Below are positions 61,534-64,000 of a stretch of 64,000 bases of DNA, piece by piece. Positions within the stretch are counted from its first letter, which is position 1. Each line of letters begins with the position of its first letter. A model generated the notes under the pieces. The model was not told the DNA's origin. It did no database searches and saw only the letters and a list, made by a program, of their open reading frames with translations. Source of the stretch: an uncultured Christensenella sp. (GTDB lineage: Bacteria; Bacillota; Clostridia; Christensenellales; Borkfalkiaceae); assembly GCA_910578565.1 (NCBI GenBank), contig CAJTQF010000002.1:209576-273575 (forward strand), given 5' to 3'. The position numbers were made by a program, and so were the translations under genes.

Positions 61534-62325
61534 TAATATTTTGTCGTAAATGGCGTGCTTTTGCAAAAGCTCGTACATCTCGTCTTCGGTAATTTCGTCA
61601 AGATTGCCCTTGTCGTAAAATCTGAAAATCACGTACTTGCTGCCGTCCATATGGCGGAGAGCGTCCCTGTAAGTAGAATTTACGCTCAGCATAACTTCTT
61701 TAATATCCTTCCCCCTTTTAGGCTTCTGCGCGGAAAAGGATATGCGCGACATGGGCACTTCTTTTTCAAACGCCGAGCACAGCAGAAACCCCGCAAAAAC
61801 GAGAAACGAAATATTACTGAACGCAAAGAAAAAGATGAATACGAACGCCGCCGCCAATACTCCGCTTACGACGCGCAGCGCAATTTTTGCCACCCTTTCT
61901 TTTAAAAACAGTTTTAAAACGCACCTTGCCGCCCTGCCGCCATCAAGCGGGTACGCAGGCAAAAGGTTGATTGAAAACATTACCGCGCTTGCAGAAAAAA
62001 CCGTGTCTGTATAGGCGTAACTGACGGGATAAAACCACCACAGCCCCGCGCAGGCTACGCATATCAGCGCGTTTACCAACGGACCCGACAGCGCCAGTTT
62101 CAATTCATCGACAGCAGAAATTCCGTCCGTGTCGCAAAGCGCCGCCGCGCCGTAGGGCATAAGGCTGATTTTACTGCACGCGTATCCCAGCCTTCGGGCG
62201 CAAAAAATATGACCGCACTCGTGCATGAGCGCGGTCAACGCGTATATTATAAATACGGGAAACCCGCCGAAAATTGCCGAGGCAATTCCCAAAGCTATGA
62301 ACAGCGGATGAACTGTAATTTTCAC
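61528..62325 (-). CDS. spoIVFB: SpoIVFB-type intramembrane metalloprotease (M50)
   Basis: 265-aa site-2 protease family member. The zinc motif HECGH lies in LTALMHECGHIFCARRL, and the second ligand motif is LLPAYPLDGGRAARC. A soluble C-terminal region of about 75 residues follows. In sporulation it processes pro-sigma-K. The start is a GTG overlapping the spoIVFA-like gene by 4 nt. Confidence 0.9.
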   Translation of the reverse strand: MKITVHPLFIALGIASAIFGGFPVFIIYALTALMHECGHIFCARRLGYACSKISLMPYGAAALCDTDGISAVDELKLALSGPLVNALICVACAGLWWFYPVSYAYTDTVFSASAVMFSINLLPAYPLDGGRAARCVLKLFLKERVAKIALRVVSGVLAAAFVFIFFFAFSNISFLVFAGFLLCSAFEKEVPMSRISFSAQKPKRGKDIKEVMLSVNSTYRDALRHMDGSKYVIFRFYDKGNLDEITEDEMYELLQKHAIYDKILS

Positions 62326-63104
62326 AAAGCCCAGACGGGTACGTCGTCGGTTATGGTTACGCAGTTCAACAGCGCGCCCGCGTTGTAAAGGGAAACGCGT
62401 ACTTCGCTCGACCCGTCGCTGTAACCTACGGGAAGGTTGCCCGCAACTTTGGTGTCGGCTCCGTAATAAGCGGTCGTAAGCCCTGTTATTACGCTGGTAA
62501 AGTCGGAAGTGTGCGCAATTTCAACGGTATACAAACCGCTGTCGCCGTCTTCGTACACACGGGAAATTTTGCCGCCGTATACTGGATATACGCTTGCTTC
62601 GGCGGTGAAAGATAAAACGCCGCTTTCCGAAACGGAAACTTCCGCGTCTGAAAGTTCGCTCACGACGGGGGATAATTTAAGTTCGGAATACACAGGCTCA
62701 GACACTTCGCCCTGCGCCGTGTTGGTGAAAAGCCCCAAAAAATTATTAATTGCGCTGTGAGGCATAAATACATTTGTCACAAAAATAGCAACGGCTATAA
62801 GACCTATTGCCACCGCTTCAATGAACAGCACCTTGCCGCCCTTATCCTTTAACGCGGCTGCCGCGCCCGAAAATTTGTCCTTTAACTTGATTTTTTCGGG
62901 TTTGGGCGGTTCGGAAAGGTCTTCCGCATATACGTACGCGCCCACGCGCTCGTTTACGCTTTCAACAACCATTTCTTTCAGCTCTTCGGGCTGGGACGCG
63001 GGTTCTGCGGCGTGTTTACGTTTGAAAAAACTTTTCTTTTTGACAACGTTTACCGTGCTTACGGGTATTTCAAGCATTTCGGCATAGTCTAATTCCTGAT
63101 TCAT
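62322..63104 (-). CDS. SpoIVFA-like protein with M23-type domain
   Basis: 260-aa protein with a long cytoplasmic N-terminus, one membrane helix (VLFIEAVAIGLIAVAIFVTN, about residues 93-112) and a C-terminal LytM-like fold (YGGKISRVYEDGDSGLYTVE, then GLTTAYYGADTKVAGNLPVG). The catalytic His/Asp of active M23 enzymes are not evident, as in SpoIVFA, the inhibitor of SpoIVFB. The pairing and overlap with the protease gene support the call. The start has a GGAGGA site. Confidence 0.8.
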   Translation of the reverse strand: MNQELDYAEMLEIPVSTVNVVKKKSFFKRKHAAEPASQPEELKEMVVESVNERVGAYVYAEDLSEPPKPEKIKLKDKFSGAAAALKDKGGKVLFIEAVAIGLIAVAIFVTNVFMPHSAINNFLGLFTNTAQGEVSEPVYSELKLSPVVSELSDAEVSVSESGVLSFTAEASVYPVYGGKISRVYEDGDSGLYTVEIAHTSDFTSVITGLTTAYYGADTKVAGNLPVGYSDGSSEVRVSLYNAGALLNCVTITDDVPVWAL

Positions 63105-63217
63105 ACTTATCCTCCGATTTATTCAGTCTAACCTAATTTATGCCCCGCGGGAAGCCGTTAGAACATTTTTTTAAAAATATGCATATACTGGAAGATTTTT
63201 TTCCTTATAAATTAACA

Positions 63218-63248
63218 AAGCCAACAGAGCAAAGCTCCGCTGGCTTTA
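63218..63248 (-). terminator. Terminator of the last gene
   Basis: Imperfect stem AAAGCCAACAGAGC/GCTCCGCTGGCTTT just after the stop codon at 63258. Confidence 0.75.
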
Positions 63249-63257
63249 TTTAGTTAA

Positions 63258-64000
63258 TCAGTCAAGGGGGTCGTAGAAGCCGTCGATGTCGAAGTTCTCG
63301 TCGCGGCGGAGTGTTGCGTTGTTCTTGGTTGTATCCACTGTCGTAGTCGTGGTCACAACCGCGTCGGGCGGGTACTTCGCTGTTACCGTCGCGCTCTGTC
63401 CCGTCTGCTGCGGTAACTCCGCTACAGTTGGTTGCACTACCGGCGTTACCGCATTATTAGTCCCTATCGTCTTCAACGCCGCCGCCACTATCGCGCCAAG
63501 CGCGTCTATCGGATTTCCCTGCTGTTGCGGATAGTTGCCCATTCCGCCGTTGAAGTGTTCGCGCATTGCCGCTAAATCCACGCTGTGACGCGAATCGCGG
63601 TCTACATGGCTCTCCGCCCTGAACGCCGCCAGCTCTATTCTCTGCTCCGCGTCGTATCTCGCGCGTTGCTCCGCCTGCATTGCGTTTATCTGCGCTTCCA
63701 GCCTTGCCAGCGTTCCCGAGTCGCCATAACCTTGCATTTGCATAGGCATCTGCATTGACATTGGCATTTGCATAGGCAGCTGCGGATACATCGGCTGTTG
63801 CAAGGTCTGGGGTTGCTGTACCTGTTGCTTGTTCTGCAACGCCAACAGCTGTGCCTGCGTCGCTTTGTTGTCCGCTCTCAGCTCCGCCATCTGCTCGCGC
63901 ATTTCCCGCAACAGTTCGTTATTACTATTATCTGTTACCTGCACTTGCGGTTGCGGCTGTTGCACCGCCTGCGGCGCTACCGCCGCTACGCTTGCTATTC
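63258..64000 (-). CDS. Low-complexity coiled-coil protein, partial (N-terminus off window)
   Basis: The frame stays open to the window edge, so the GTG at 63965 need not be the start. Visible are an Ala/Val/Gln/Pro stretch, a coiled coil (NELLREMREQMAELRADNKA), a Pro/Met/Gln tract (QLPMQMPMSMQMPMQMQ), a second helical part (RLEAQINAMQAEQRARYDAE) and a Thr-rich tail. I do not recognise a family. It may be a structural or scaffold protein, or a phage-type protein; nothing in the visible part settles it. Confidence 0.7.
   Translation of the reverse strand, partial: IASVAAVAPQAVQQPQPQVQVTDNSNNELLREMREQMAELRADNKATQAQLLALQNKQQVQQPQTLQQPMYPQLPMQMPMSMQMPMQMQGYGDSGTLARLEAQINAMQAEQRARYDAEQRIELAAFRAESHVDRDSRHSVDLAAMREHFNGGMGNYPQQQGNPIDALGAIVAAALKTIGTNNAVTPVVQPTVAELPQQTGQSATVTAKYPPDAVVTTTTTVDTTKNNATLRRDENFDIDGFYDPLD

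Overview
The window looks like chromosomal core sequence from an uncultured, spore-forming Clostridia-type Firmicute. The evidence is yqfC/yqfD, a spoIVFA/spoIVFB pair, a gerA-type germinant receptor operon, Gram-positive leaders (an Ile T-box, lipoproteins with lipoboxes) and sigma-A and sigma-E type promoters. I cannot name the species. No rRNA or tRNA gene was seen.

Layout. 1-2.8 kb (minus): end of the yqfC-yqfD-phoH-yqfF sporulation/envelope operon. 2.8-3.6 kb: a small one-gene cassette (cassette A). 3.7-10.7 kb: a 2361-residue surface lipoprotein. 10.9-11.9 kb: a MinD-like/MinE-like pair. 11.9-12.6 kb: a non-coding stretch with a 67-bp tandem repeat and a REP/MITE-like palindromic element. 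12.7-16.2 kb: pectate-lyase-like lipoprotein, S41 protease, PucR-type regulator. 16.5-18.4 kb: membrane protein. 18.4-19.2 kb: a second one-gene cassette (cassette B). 19.3-21.0 kb: partner-switching sigma operon. 21.1-23.8 kb: feoA-feoB-pseudouridine synthase. 23.9-32.6 kb: ileS (T-box), tsaD, prfB, secA. 32.8-36.2 kb: adenine deaminase and purine permease. 36.3-39.1 kb: metal P-type ATPase with its ArsR/CzrA-type repressor. 39.1-41.8 kb: DpnII-like (GATC) restriction-modification island. 41.9-46.8 kb: ligA, pcrA, rpsU. 46.9-49.0 kb: putative metal exporter and an orphan degenerate ABC ATPase. 49.2-54.2 kb: queH, a carbamoyltransferase, an LRR lipoprotein, a phosphoesterase, trmB and a membrane protein. 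54.3-54.6 kb: a structured small RNA. 54.7-58.4 kb: gerABC. 58.5-60.0 kb: padR and a DUF1700/DUF4097 protein. 60.0-63.1 kb: an OGG1-type glycosylase, a PLC-like protein and spoIVFAB. The window ends in a partial low-complexity gene.

Most notable: cassettes A and B (797 and 855 bp) carry unrelated single genes, each with its own promoter and terminators. They share about 130 bp of 3'-end sequence. Each is flanked by a perfect 13-14 bp inverted repeat that looks like the two halves of the upstream host gene's rho-independent terminator. They look like copies of an undescribed non-autonomous mobile cassette that inserts into terminator hairpins in the same orientation as the upstream gene.

Other points of interest: several genes (pcrA, queH, the carbamoyltransferase, trmB, and yqfC under sigma-E) whose promoter -10 lies 5-8 nt before the start codon, implying leaderless mRNAs; a 6S-like small RNA; and a series of proteins that have lost key catalytic residues (MinD-like, RsbW-like, ABC ATPase, carbamoyltransferase).
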